Assembly (NCBI GenBank): GCA_030544215.1 | Contig: JARZZO010000014.1 | Location: 21,769,734 to 21,833,733, forward strand | DNA: 64,000 nucleotides | Source: Zantedeschia hybrid cultivar | Lineage: Eukaryota > Streptophyta > Magnoliopsida > Alismatales > Araceae | Direction of reading: 5' to 3' | Translations under genes and position numbers: made by a program | Notes under the pieces: model-generated | Told to the model about the DNA's origin: nothing | Seen by the model: only the letters and a program-made list of their open reading frames with translations | Database searches by the model: none | Shown here: positions 22,068-33,990 of the stretch, piece by piece | Numbering within the stretch: the stretch's first letter is position 1 | How the letters are laid out: the number at the start of each line of letters is the position of its first letter

Positions 22068-23318
22068 ATCACATCATTGAGCATAAGGTGTCGGATATTG
22101 GGAACACCGTCATCTAAATCCTAAATTAAAAAATATCTTTGAATCTCAAATTTAATAAACTTTAATATACTCAAAAGACATTTTTATTATTTTATATTTG
22201 CTATATTTTTCTGTTTTATTTATGAGTAAACGACAAAAATAAAAGTGTTTGAAGAAAAAATTAAAAAATATTAAAATTATGGACTGAGAAGATCTCATTC
22301 TTCCAGATCCAAAGGGATCCCATGTGATCTCTTTCTGATTAGCGTACTCCAGCACGCGTCCACGCATCTGCTTACAGTTTTGTTACCGTTCTGTCCTACA
22401 CAGGTTGTTGCCAAGCCATGCAAGATCACGTCACCGCCCAACCGCCATATCCATGCGAACTTGGCATCCAAACTCCAAACCAGGTCTCTCTTGGCTGTTT
22501 TCTAACTGTGTATAATAATTGTTTCTCTATTTATAAAGTCGATTAAGCCTAAGAATTTTATTTTCTTGCATATTGTGTCGGAGACGGAAACAGGCACCTT
22601 CTACTTCCATTTCTTTTAAGATTTATCGGAGATGGAAATAGAGACGGAAGTGAGTGTTTAGACTTCCACATCTCTTTCTGTTCTTAAATTAAAAATAAAA
22701 AATGAAAACAGAATTAAACGTAAGTTTTCGTTGTCATCGTCATTATATGAAGAGGTTATTTAAAATTATTGTTAATATTTACTTTTCGATAATTTTTTTT
22801 CTAATAATTAAAAATTTTAAATTTACAAAAAATTTAATATTACGTAAAAATTAAAAATCTATAAATTTTGAATTTTGAAATCTGCTTTTTTTATCGATCT
22901 AAATTTACATAGAAACATACTAAAACATGTGCCATAAAAATATGTTCTTACTTTTATCAATCTGTCAAGAGATATTCTTATTATTGTGTGTAGATAGATA
23001 TATAAGACATATGATAATTTGGAAACGAAAACAAGTTAACAGATTTGGAAATGAGTATTTCTGTTTTCGGCTCTTATAATTATCGATTTTTTTTTGTTTC
23101 CGATAATTTAAAGGGTAATATTTAATAGTCTTTAACAGAATTTCGTATCCATTGATAAAAATGAAAATGAAGCAAATAATCAGAACTCTGGTATATTTTG
23201 ACAGTGCGTCCATCTGTTTTCCTTTGCTTCCTGTTGGAAGGCTAGCTTATCGAGCATTTACGAAATCTTTCGTTCTTAACCTCTCCAACGCACTAATTAC
23301 CAGACCCATCCGATTCTA
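22068..23318. other. AT-rich upstream region of the pectinesterase gene
   Basis: No gene. GAGACGGAA-type motifs repeat at 22578-22650. The last few hundred bases are the presumed promoter of the gene at 23400. Confidence 0.5.
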
Positions 23319-23327
23319 CATAAAAGG
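23319..23327 (+). promoter_or_regulatory. Candidate TATA box of the pectinesterase gene
   Basis: CATAAAAGG lies 73-81 bp upstream of the ATG at 23400, giving an expected start of transcription near 23355 and a 5' UTR of about 45 nt. The sequence departs from consensus at the first T. Confidence 0.5.
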
Positions 23328-23399
23328 ATCCTCACATACCCACGAAGTTATCACACTCGCAATCTCTTCGTTCTATGGTCTCACAGAGGGAGATAATCC

Positions 23400-25519
23400 A
23401 TGGCATTCCACAAGGCAACCTTTGCCTTACTTCTTCTTCCCCTCTTGTTCCCTCTACTTGTGAGTGGCAGTGCCGACTCCCCATCCACGTTCCAGCACTG
23501 GTGCGGCCGCACCCCTCACCCCGAGCCCTGCAAGTACTACGTGGCCCAGTCCTCCCATCGCGCCCCCGTAGAAGCGAGCCAAGTCCAAAGGGTCATGGTG
23601 CAACTCGCCATGGAGGGAGTCCAGAAAGGCCAGAGCCATAACCAGCTGCAGCTCGGAATAAAATATCGCAGCAAGCGCGAGCGGGCGGCGTGGGCCGACT
23701 GCGTCGAGCTCTACGACACCGCCGTGGTGCAGCTCAACCGGACGCTCAGCAGCTTACTCGGAGGGACGAGGGAGGTCGACCCGCAGACGCTGCTGAGCGC
23801 GGCGCTCACAAACCTTGAGACGTGCCGGACGGGCTTCGCTGAGCTCAACCTCCCCCAACCGACGTTGCCTCCTCCGGCGCCTCTGCTGATCAGAAACTCT
23901 CTCGCCATCGGCAAGCTCCTCAGGCAGAAGACCGGAGTACCACACTGGGCGAGACAGCACCAGGAGCACCTCCTGAAGGCTGCAGTGGGCGATATAAGGG
24001 CCGACTTGGTGGTGGCACAAGACGGTTCCGGTGATTACCGGACTATAACAGAGGCAGTGGAGGCTGCTTCGAAGCAGAAGAAGGGGGGAAACAGGTTTGT
24101 GATCCATGTCAAGACGGGAGTTTACAAGGAACAGGTTGAGGTCACGCTGTCTAATCTCATGCTGGTGGGCGATGGCGTCGGCAAGACCATCATCACCGGC
24201 AGCAAGAGTGTTGGAGGAGGCTCCACTACCTTCAGATCGGCAACTTTTGGTGAGACCGGAATTCATCAGGAATAATCACCCTAGGCGTCTCTATTTCGTT
24301 GTTTTTAGATGGTTTATTCTTAATATTTTAAATATATTTAAATATATTATAAAAATATTGGTTAATTAAGCTCATCAGAAAGACATATCTCTTTTTATCG
24401 ATTAAGTTAAGAAAGTATGAATGGTGTTAATTTCCTTTTTTTTTCTCCGATGGATAGCATTGTTCTTAAACGTGCCCTTGCAGAGATGGTGGTACGTAGA
24501 CTTTCGCTGTGCTATGCACGAAGTATTTAAGAGAAACAAGGAACAAATATGCTGGAGAATTTAGTTAGTACTACTCTTAGGTATATCCTCTTGAGAGTTA
24601 TCGATCACTTTATTAGTAATGTTTTGTCTTATTAATGAAATAGTTCATGACTAGTTAAATTATATTATCTCATCTTAAAAATATAATTTAAGAATTATTT
24701 GGACCTAAAATACTGTAAAATGTTATAAGATGTCTCGTTTCATGTTTTATAAGCATACAATATCAAATCAAAGAGTTCTTTTCTTTGTTATTCTTCTTGC
24801 ATCTCACGGTTTCCTGATCCGTCGCAGCGGTGATCGGCGACGGGTTCATCGCGCGGGACCTGACGTTCCGGAACACGGCCGGCCCCGCGAAGCACCAGGC
24901 CGTGGCGATGCGCTCCGGCGCCGACCGCTCGGCCTTCTACCGCTGCAGCTTCGAGGGGTACCAGGACACGCTCTACATCCACACCCTTCGCCAGTTCTAC
25001 CGGGACTGCGACATCTATGGCACGGTCGACTTCATCTTCGGCAACGCCGCCGCAGTCTTCCAGAACTGCAACATCTACGTCAGGCGGCCGATGGGCAAGC
25101 AGAAGAACACCATCACCGCCCAAGGGCGAACCGACCCCAACCAGAACACGGGCATCTCCATCCAGAACTGCCGAGTGACGGCCGCCCCTGACCTGAAACC
25201 AGTGCAGAGCTCGTTCCAGACCTTCTTGGGGAGGCCGTGGAGGAAGTACACGCGGACGGTGTACATGCAGACCTATCTGGACGGCCTGGTGACGCCGGCG
25301 GGCTGGCTGGAGTGGAGCGGCAGCGTCGCCCTCGACAACCTGTACTATGGCGAGTACAGGAACACCGGGCCCGGGTCTTCCACCGCGCGGCGAGTGCGGT
25401 GGGGGGGCTACCACGTTATATCGGAGCCGTCGGTGGCGTGGCGATTCACGGTGGGCAACCTGATATCCGGAGAGGCGTGGCTGCCGGCCACGGGCGTGCC
25501 CTTCACCCTGGGCCTCTGA
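23400..25519 (+). CDS. Pectinesterase (pectin methylesterase) with inhibitor-like prodomain
   Basis: Two exons, 23400-24249 and 24828-25519, joined by a GT-AG intron of 578 bp in phase 1, give 513 aa. The enzyme removes methyl esters from homogalacturonan in the cell wall. Residues 1-25 form a signal peptide. Residues about 30-165 are the PMEI-like domain, with the expected four cysteines (35, 44, 101, 142). The CE8 catalytic domain runs from about 202 (DLVVAQDGSGDY) to the C terminus (LPATGVPFTLGL). Residues aligning with the carrot enzyme are all present with constant spacing: Gln307, Gln329, Asp330 (YQDTLY), Asp351 (TVDFIFG), Arg419 and Trp421 (LGRPW). The usual basic RKLL/RRLL processing motif between the domains reads QEHLL (188-192). 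Overall it resembles the PME17-type group I enzymes, from memory. Both exons are GC-rich, unlike the flanks. Length and intron position are typical, and there is no sign of decay. Confidence 0.95.
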
Positions 25520-25726
25520 TTCGGGTTTGGGCCGAGACTAGCCATAGGAATTCGTGTGGTGTGCTTCGGCTGATCGTTTCTTAGCGGATGCCGTGGCCCA
25601 TGTTAGGCCCGGTGTTATATATAGTACACCTGTCAAGGGCCTGAAAAGCTGGAATTCAAAGGGTCAGGAACTTAGGCCGTGTTTGACGCAGTTCTTATTT
25701 GGAAGCACTTTTGTATTTTCATTTAA
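25520..25726 (+). other. Downstream region of the pectinesterase gene
   Basis: The expected 3' UTR follows the stop at 25517-25519. No clear polyadenylation signal was singled out. Confidence 0.4.
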
Positions 25727-26046
25727 GGGTTGTTTATTTTAATCGTAAGACAGCGTAATTTGAAGCAATTGTTTCATTTTACAGTGTTTTTTGATTATTT
25801 GAAATGATGTAAAACAATGTAAACTAAAATCTTGTCTGGGCCTTGTCTGCCCACTTGACAACTCAATTCCCTTGTTTTGGTTTACAGCACAGGCCTACTG
25901 TAAACCAAAACAAGAAGATTGAAGCATCTCTTTTATTTTGTTTTACAAACAACCAAACAAACATTTTCTGATTTTAAAATAAAAAAATTTCACTTGTTTT
26001 GAAACTGGTGATTTACAAAGTTTTACACTAAAACAAACAATCCCTT
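25727..26046. mobile_element. MITE-like element with GGGTTGTTT ends
   Basis: The left end AAGGGTTGTTTATTTTA and the right end AAAACAAACAATCCCTTA are inverted counterparts. Flanks read TAA and TTA, which could be a decayed 3-bp PIF/Harbinger duplication, but this is weak. A perfect hairpin lies in the middle (25871-25914). Non-coding. It lies 200-500 bp beyond the pectinesterase stop codon. Confidence 0.5.
25871..25914. repeat. Perfect 17-bp stem, 10-bp loop hairpin
   Basis: CTTGTTTTGGTTTACAG (25871-25887) is followed after CACAGGCCTA by its exact reverse complement (25898-25914). Confidence 0.95.
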
Positions 26047-27708
26047 AGTTATTTTTTATAGAAGTCATTGGATCTTAGAAGTCATTTATGTGGGATTTTT
26101 CTTGTGTTTTGGCTTCCAACCAAAACGTACAATGGGAGAGTTTTCAAGATTGGGGAAAAAGTGAGGTTGTTATGAAAAAGTTGACTTTTGTAACAAACCA
26201 AAATTAATTATAATCTCTCCCTCAACTCATTCTATGTAAGAAGTAGAAGTCAAAAATAACTTTCAAGTAGAAGTTTAAAAAAACATCGACTCGTCCAGAA
26301 TAGGATTAATATTTAAAACCAACATATACAGGTAAACAAGCAGGATAGGACAGATCAAGTTTGGACCACTTTGATGATTATAGCGATAAACAAAGTTTTA
26401 GGTCAAGCTTTGAGGAGGTACTTGATGGAAGCTACCCATTTTTTTCCCGGCTTGAGTCGCCATCGACACCTGTCCTTTCCTTGGTTGGTGAAATTTTGAA
26501 GAGGCCAAGGACTTATCGAGTTTGGCATTACGTAGACAACAATAGAATTGATACACACATTGCGATATGTTGAACATAAACGACAACGTTATATTACAAC
26601 CCAGCTTTATCAGGTCCGATCCATTTCCTTGGTCGTTCGATCGTTATTATTACTTGGCACCCTTCAAAGACGAGCCAATGAAGCAATAAGGGGTGGCAAA
26701 TTATGTAAGAACGGCCATTAGCTCCCCATGAACGATCGATTTACTTGCATTATAGAAGATTCATATAAGCCATGGTTGGTAACACAACCTTGACTGTAAA
26801 GAACATAATTTACACTAGTTAGTAATTGATATTCTCTGTGAATTGTTGGCGTACGGATATTATTGCATGGCTCATGTTGCATGAGTTAGGAGAAAGATGA
26901 ATGCTGGTCTGGTGCTTTCTTTTCTTGGCGTCAGTTAGGAAAAGATGAGTGCCGGTATCTTTGTTTCTTTTTCTATCTTACTTCCCAATTTTCTTTCACT
27001 GCCATGACTTTTACTTTAGATGCACCATGTAGAATTGTGGGGGCATTTGTTGGGCGGGGTGGGTTGGGAACTCGGGAATGCCAATTGGCTCATGAGATCC
27101 GCATATGTCAACCGGCTAAGCATGAATCAGCTGACCGGTCACTTGGTTCGCTCTCCATGTTCACCAGTAAAACCAGCCTTCATTAGTCTGTGAGGTGGTA
27201 ACACCTTCAAACCGTGTTACAATACTGCAGCACGAAAAACACCATCGCATCGCTCACTCTCAATGCACAAATAGTACATGCAGTTCCCAACATGGGTTAT
27301 TAAAGCAAACTGTTCAAGCAAATGACCAACTATAAACATGTTATTCTATAATGCACCAATCATCTAACATCAATCAACCATCTCAGTGGAATCATATCTG
27401 GTTCAAAACCCCCATACGGAACCAAAAGATCCAATTGACACCTCAAGGAGTAACACTAAAGTGGAGAAATTTCCATCCATTAATACATGTACAAAATTTA
27501 GACGAATTGTCAGCTGTTACTGCTGACCTTTTATAACCATATGGTTCATGACCTTGGCGGAAATACATGGACTAGGGACAATAAGCTAATGGGAAAAATG
27601 GTGAAAGGAAAAGTATGCACAATGTTGAAACACATACTGGAACAAAAAGCAGCTCACTGAGTGAGTTTCAGATAAGACCCACATTACTCTCTAACCTCTA
27701 AACAAAGT
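26047..27708. other. Intergenic DNA
   Basis: Short open frames exist, for example at 26361-26573 on the plus strand, but they have no homology I recognise and no codon-like composition. The last part is the 3' flank of the minus-strand gene at 27709. Confidence 0.45.
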
Positions 27709-27999
27709 TTATGCATCCAAAGTAACTTCATCAAAGTTCCAGTCTCTGACATGTTCTCTCGTTACAGCAAGGCTTCGAATTAGTCGTGGAGTCTCTGCTG
27801 TACCTTGACCACCTGACATAATTGGGAATGGGGTCACCTTGGATGTCATCATGTTGTTTGCAGAGGCGTTAATCTTCCTGCTCAAGCAACTGATGATTGC
27901 AGAGCACCTGTCCTCACTGTCCGAACTTGAGACTGAATAACTCCTGAATGATCTCGAGGGGCTGTCCATACTGTGACAAACGAGACATGCTAGAGCCAT
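27709..27999 (-). CDS. Conserved plant-specific small protein, 96 aa, function unknown
   Basis: A single coding exon from ATG 27999 to the stop ending at 27709. The protein opens MALACLVCHSMDSPSRSFRSY, followed by SVSSSDSEDRCSAIISCLSR, and closes with TPRLIRSLAVTREHVRDWNF, then DEV. This pattern, a CxxC start, a Ser-rich SFRSYSVSSS block, a CSAI..CL..K block and a C-terminal RSRAV/DWNFDE block, recurs in small uncharacterised plant proteins of 90-110 aa as I recall them. No signal peptide, membrane segment or enzyme motif is visible. An AG acceptor (ATTCCAG) lies three bases upstream of the ATG on the minus strand, so the preceding sequence is a 5' UTR intron; the in-frame upstream ATG at 28068 would lie inside that intron. 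A function cannot be named. Confidence 0.8.
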   Translation of the reverse strand: MALACLVCHSMDSPSRSFRSYSVSSSDSEDRCSAIISCLSRKINASANNMMTSKVTPFPIMSGGQGTAETPRLIRSLAVTREHVRDWNFDEVTLDA

Positions 28000-28002
28000 G
28001 GT

Positions 28003-28884
28003 TCTGGAATTACATAAGATGAGAAAAATAAATGGTACTCTTGGAAACAGTGTAAAATGAAACGTCATGACTTTGTTAATAATTTTTCACGGTTTTTTAT
28101 CTAAAAAATTCAGTAATTGTCATTATCTTTCCTGTTCAAATTGCCGTAAAGGAAACAAAAATACAAGATACAGGCTCAAGTCAGATGTTTCACACAAGCA
28201 CTTTATGCCAAGGTGTGTTTTCCAAATAACATTAAGGCTCCTGACATTTTTGCCGAGTTTATTAGGAGTCCCAATGATACGCTGGAACAAAACTGAGAAA
28301 CAAATACACACATCCATTAAATTTTCTAAGAGGAAGAAAACACATTTGAGAACTCAGAGGACTAAATTAACACAAAAGTAACATGATAACCTTAGGGTAT
28401 GAAAAACAAGAACCCAACAGTACCCTGTACCACATACACACTCAAGCGCACCTAGCACAACCCCTCTACATCAGCATTTTGGTTAGTTCGGTGACATCAA
28501 CTTTCTCTCACTTGAAGAAATAACAGTTGCACTTGAGTTTGTCATATGGATCAACAGTAATGAAAAGAAATGGATTGATAAGGTTGATTAACAAGTTATA
28601 TACTTTCCATTGATGCATACTAATGAAAACTCATACTTTGTGATGTCCTGTGAATTTTGTCCTAATGAAGCAATTGCAGAAAAGGAATGGAATGTGCCCC
28701 CACACAGATTGTCATGTTCATGACAAACAAACACAACTAGAAAATAAAGCAAATGGCATCAAGAAAACTGAAAGTCAAAGGATAAGAAGAAGGGGACACA
28801 AGATCTCAGTTGAAGAAATATTTGCAAACACATGACGGGGATGTGCATGTATATATGCACGTGCGCATGCATGCGTGTGCATGT

Positions 28885-28951
<67 letters not shown>

Positions 28952-31605
28952 CAGAGATGCCCCAACAGCAACGATAATGTCCCACATGCATGTAGGGGAA
29001 AGTATCATGATGCAAATAAAATGAAAATGCAAAAAGGGTAACATAGCACCTCTAATAGGTGGGCCCTACTCCTTTTGTTTTATGGCCCAAGGAGTGGCAA
29101 ATGGGAATGCTTCACTTTGACAAGCATCACCTGACACCCTGCATAAGGAGTGGTTGACCCATCCAAGTAGACCCCAAATTTACGGGTTTCATGCCTACAT
29201 GGTTTATTCAGCATGTGGAAGTTTACTGTTTGAGAGACGTTTCACAATAAGAACTTGGCTCTCATTTTTCATTGTGTCTTGGGTTCCATATTATGGGGAA
29301 AAAAATAAGCTTAAACTATAAAGCATACTGTATGTGTAACCATTTACATCAGAAAATGACCGCATGCCCAGGTGTGGGTGACAGGCTCCAATTTTCCTGA
29401 AGGACAAATGGTAGGGACCATAGGCTGTATGGAAAAGGTTCAAAATCCCTCATATGAACCAAATTGCGCCAAGATGAAGTCCAGGTGCATTGACCTGTAA
29501 AAGACACGCATTGGATGAGAAAGGTGGGAGTTAAACACGCGGCCTTGCTTGCTGAGGCGAGCCTCATGTTCCAGTTGAGCAAACCAACAGTCTCAATGAG
29601 AATGGTTGTGTTTTTGCTGTTACATACATATACAATTACACATGCATATATACATGTATGTGTACATATATATAAGTATTAAAGCATAGGGAGGAAAAGG
29701 AAACAAAATGCTATCAATTGAAAATCTACCGTTTTATTTCATGAGAAGCTATCTTTATCCATTAATTTATGAGCATAAAACTCTTGGCATATCATGTCAC
29801 ATCTCATTGTGTTTTTCGTAACACCTTCAAAAAACCTGAAACTAGCACACCAATTTATCCGGACGCATTATCTGTTTAATAAAAGTAACCTTATATGATA
29901 TCCACCACAACCAGATGCATAAGCATAAAGACTTTTTCATCCAAACAACTCTAAAATAATATTGACATAGATTATGGTCTCGACTGCGTAATCCAATTAA
30001 GTTGATGACCAATAAAGTAGTTAAACAGAAAGTTACATATTCATCTAATAGCAGCGCAAGTGAGCACACCACAAAATGATAAACAATGCTATTTATGGGT
30101 CATACTAACAGCTGTTACCAATGGCCATTCACTTACGACATCCAACAAACATATAGCCAACAGTAGTCATTTTAAAACGACTCAATCACTGTCGAAATGT
30201 CCTCAGAATACAGGTACATTGGAACGAAGTAAAGAAAAGTGCCTGAATCAACAATGATGCCTAGAAGCAGAAGTTAAATGAGAGTGCCATTTGGATTGCA
30301 AAAACGTTTGCAGATGCGGTGAACTTAAAATCAGAAACTGATGCTATGAATCTTCCATCATAAATGTAAATGAAGTTACAAAAAATTATTCCAATTAAGC
30401 CCTTGCGATCAAAGATCAAACACTCAAGAAAATTATTTAACTTTTCCTGGTCAAAAGTTCGGTACCAAACTAATGTACTGCAATAGAAGACAAATTAGGA
30501 TCCTTGAAGCAGTCAAGAAACTCACGCTTTAAGACACCCCCACAAACATGTTGAAGAAGATGCTCAACTAATTTAAGGGAAAGAATTCACAAAAACTGAT
30601 TTCAAAGACATGTACGACTCTTAAAACCATAGAAAGCAAACAGCAGTAACAAAAGGACAAAATTTCCTTAAAAAACAACAGCATAAATGACTCAGGCCTT
30701 TTTCATTCACAGCGGAAGGCGCTCTCATCCGAGAGATGACATTTCTCACATTCTCAACTCCTGGGAGGCTTATTCCCTAGCACAAGAACAACGTTCAAGC
30801 AAAATCATCTAAAATTTATATAGCTAAGGAAGCGAGGTCCCAATTCGAGAGTAGGGAGACGGCATCCCCAAACAGAGAGCGACTTCTAACAAAGGCCAAA
30901 TCCACAACACAAGCCGCGAATAAGCAGAATCCCGGGAGGTGGCCCAAAAAACATAAAAAATGAAATAAAATAAAAAACACCCACACGACACCACTCACAA
31001 ACAACAATCCAATCGAAGCGCTCATGAGATCGCCGACATTCCAGCCGGACGCCACCATCGACAACAGAAAGTGCCCGATCTAACACTCTGAATCGGGACA
31101 GAAACAAAGAAAACCGCCAACACAAACAACACAAGAAGCCTTCTGAGGGGAAAAAAAAAAACAACACTTTCCAATCTCTCCGTGGGAACGCATCACACAG
31201 AGATCAAAATTACAGTTATCACACCAAAGGAATTCATAAGCCGGACAACCGACAACAGAAAACCCTAAATTACACAACCATTCGACATTTCAAGAACAAA
31301 GCACCCCACGTCCATATTCGCACACAAGATTTCCCATTTACCTTGACCTAAAATCGATTAGAAAGAAGACGAAGAAGAAGTGTTACTGACCAACGGTGAC
31401 GGAAAACCTCGCATGCGTGGGATGGAATGGGATGGGATTGGCAGAAGGTTGCTGCGGACGAAGACGACGACAAGGAACCAGCGAAGAAGAAGGGACAGAA
31501 GCCGGGAAGGGCCTCCCGCTTGACGTCTCCACATAAAGGGCGCCAGCACATGTGGCTCCACGGCCTTCCCGTAGCTTTTTTTTTCAGATGCCCCTGGGGA
31601 GGTAA
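28003..31605 (-). other. Probable 5' UTR exon and long 5' UTR intron of the 96-aa protein gene
   Basis: The acceptor next to the ATG needs an upstream exon. The best candidate is the GC-richer segment 31342 to about 31605. It ends in AAG followed by donor GTAAAT at 31341, has a pyrimidine- and TCGTC-rich 5' UTR composition, and has a TATA-like motif behind it. This implies an intron of about 3.3 kb (28003-31341). Within this interval I see no credible coding region, only a GA microsatellite and repeated AT-rich sequence. Positions 29050-29600 and 30700-31250 have more mixed composition but no recognisable homology. Confidence 0.45.
28889..28948. repeat. (GA)30 microsatellite
   Basis: Thirty uninterrupted GA units, preceded by a GCATGC/GTGTGC-rich stretch. 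It lies inside the presumed 5' UTR intron of the 96-aa protein gene. Confidence 0.98.
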
Positions 31606-31632
31606 AGGTTTGCCCAAATATCCGGTGGGTCG

Positions 31633-31643
31633 TTTAAATATAT
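31633..31643 (-). promoter_or_regulatory. Candidate TATA box for the 96-aa protein gene
   Basis: The minus strand reads ATATATTTAAA about 30 bp upstream of where the GC-richer 5' UTR exon seems to begin. The assignment depends on that exon being real. Confidence 0.35.
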
Positions 31644-31649
31644 GTGGAA

Positions 31650-33527
31650 ATGCCCTCGTCTCGTGATATCGGCATTCCCCTTAAATCTCGTCGAAAAGAA
31701 GGAAAATATTAAACTGAAGCCCTTACTCATCAATAAATTTCTGGTTTATGCTTCTTCTCTCTCCCTCTTGTTCTACTATCTACAGCTTGCACTTGCGCAA
31801 AATTTTTGGTGCAATGGGCAAAATCTATTTCGAGTATTGGATGGTCCATGTAAAGAAAAAATAGAATAGAAATATTTTTGGAGAAATTTTCTCCACTTTA
31901 TTTTACAGTGCATTTTGTTTGGCACACGTCAGACTAAATAACTCCTCAGCCACAATTCACAGAGAGGGCCCTATAAGAGCCTATGAGAAAAACAGATTTG
32001 CAGATAAGATTATCACTTGGGATTTTCTAGAGATAAAGTCAAAATAATGAGATTGATCTAAATTAGTGGAGGAGTATCCGTGGAAGAAGAAAGGAATTCT
32101 GGATTTTTTCTACTAATGAAGCTTGAGAAAAAAGGAATAAACTCTTATCCCAAGAAAAATGTGAACAACTTATCAGTGTCCTTGTTGGTTTAATCCTCAG
32201 GAATCTAAAAAATAGAGACAAGATTTTAGGAAATTTTCCAAATTTCATTAAGAATTAATAATTTATGCCGTTGCCAATTTTTTGAAACAAAACAAAAGAA
32301 AGTTAAGAGTAGAATGAAAACAACTCGGTCTTATCTCTATCTTATTACGATGTCAAATATTTAATGAATTATTTAAAAACTTAAATGTATATTGAAGAAG
32401 ACCCTCTGCTGACTCCACCTGACGCGATCACCACGAATGAAACCTCCACTGCCCACGGGATCATGGTGATGTGCACACGCGAGCCGTTGGGTCTATGAGG
32501 TCCTTGATGGACGTCAAAATGGGAGTTATATTTGTGGTAGCGTTTGCGCACCAGCAGTGATCTAATCTAATTTAATCGAACGGCAGCAGCAGTATATAAT
32601 TTTTGTTTTTTATTTTTTCTAACATTTACGGGATGGGAACATTTTTAAAAAGGCTATCCACGCCATCTGATTCTTAATCATAGATCAGGTTTGAACTTTG
32701 ATCTGATCACTCGAGTTCGATCGAAGATTAGATGACATGAATATTTCCTTTAAAATTATCTTTATCACTGAAAATTTTAAAAAAATTACCGTTAGCGATC
32801 CCGATTAAATGACTGTCAATCAATACGTAGCACTGCAAGTGATGCAGCAGGTATAACTCTCAGATCTGACGATTTGCAGCAACCGCGAGACCGCAGGTAT
32901 GGTCAGGTCCATTGGAGGCCCATCAGATCACGGTAGAAGAAGATAATTAACCGAGGTTAGTTTATTTTCTAGTGTAAAAGATTTGTTTCTATTTTGAACA
33001 GGTCTAGATTGAATTCCAGACCACCAAAGGGTAGGCGTTGAAACGACCGGATAAAACAGCACAAACCGCTCTAAACTAGTTTGGTTGCGATGAGATGAGA
33101 ATTACTTATTGTACCGGTAACACCGGCATCAGTTCACCGTTTATTTTGTGATCCATTTTTTATTTTTTTTATTTTTTTTCAGTTGTCAGATTGGATGTTA
33201 AATTGTACGGTCATGCAAATCAGATTGGGAACTACCAATTTAAAAAAGTAAATAAAAAATTAACAGCTTTTTTTTTCTTTTTAAGATTTAGCAGTCAGTG
33301 TAATGGTGACTGTCGGTGCAGCAATTAATTCCCCAATGAGATTTAACAAATGCATGTTTTCACACCAAAACACACATAAACGTACATGCATATGAGCCGA
33401 CGTACGTACATATGAGCTGGAGGTTGGGCGGTTTTCAGTGGTGGGTCCACCGTCAAGAAAGGGGAGGATCCTTCTCACTTATTGGCTATTGGAAACGCTA
33501 CTAGAACTGCAGCTTCTTCGACTGTCA
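31650..33527. other. Intergenic DNA
   Basis: No gene. Positions 32580-32830 and 33140-33290 have T- and A-rich runs with GATCGGA/GATCAGA motifs similar to the foldback family, but no complete copy can be drawn. Confidence 0.4.
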
Positions 33528-33850
33528 TTAAATATTAAAGTTATTGAATTGTTCAACTCAAAATTTTAAAATATTGAATGCAGTAGACAACAACATATAT
33601 TTAAGCATTTCTTTTTTTGTTTTTTATCTGATGTGAGACTATTCTAATGTACTCTCTCATATGTAAACCATTATTAAATTCTATCACGTGAATCATAAAT
33701 AACGCGACTTAATGCTGAACTGTGGACTATGATACCATAATAAAGTTATTGCACTATCTAACTCAAAATCTTAAAATATTGAGTGGAATAAGCACTATGT
33801 ATTTGAGTATTTTTTCTTTTGTATCTTATCAGATGTAGAACTATTTTAAC
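33528..33850. repeat. Direct duplication, about 205-bp period
   Basis: AAAGTTATTG followed by an ACTCAAAATYTTAAAATATTGA block, then a TTTTTCTTTTGTATCTTATC-like block and GATGTRGAACTATT, occurs near 33528-33650 and again near 33735-33850. Only the outer parts are well conserved. Confidence 0.6.
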
Positions 33851-33990
33851 AAGAAGCGAGGATCAACCGGATAGGACAGTTGATTTCACTCGTTGACCTC
33901 CCTTTGAGAGGTCACGAATTTAAATCGGTTGGGGTCAAACTCTCCCCGTAGTTCGGCCATAAGTATACTGCGGGATTTTTTTTCTAGGCA
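33845..33990 (+). mobile_element. tRNA-derived SINE-like repeat
   Basis: GGATAGGACAGTTGA resembles a Pol III A box, and GAGGTCACGAATTTAAATC resembles the B-box region of plant tRNA-derived SINEs (typically GGTCACGAGTTCGAATC). A short body follows and ends in a run of T. No target duplication was found. It is probably an old copy. Confidence 0.5.

Noticed and set aside
26361..26573. 70-codon open frame
   Set aside because: No homology, no promoter or splice context, and no codon bias.
28775..29044. Leucine/serine-repeat open frames
   Set aside because: They are translations of the (GA)30 microsatellite.
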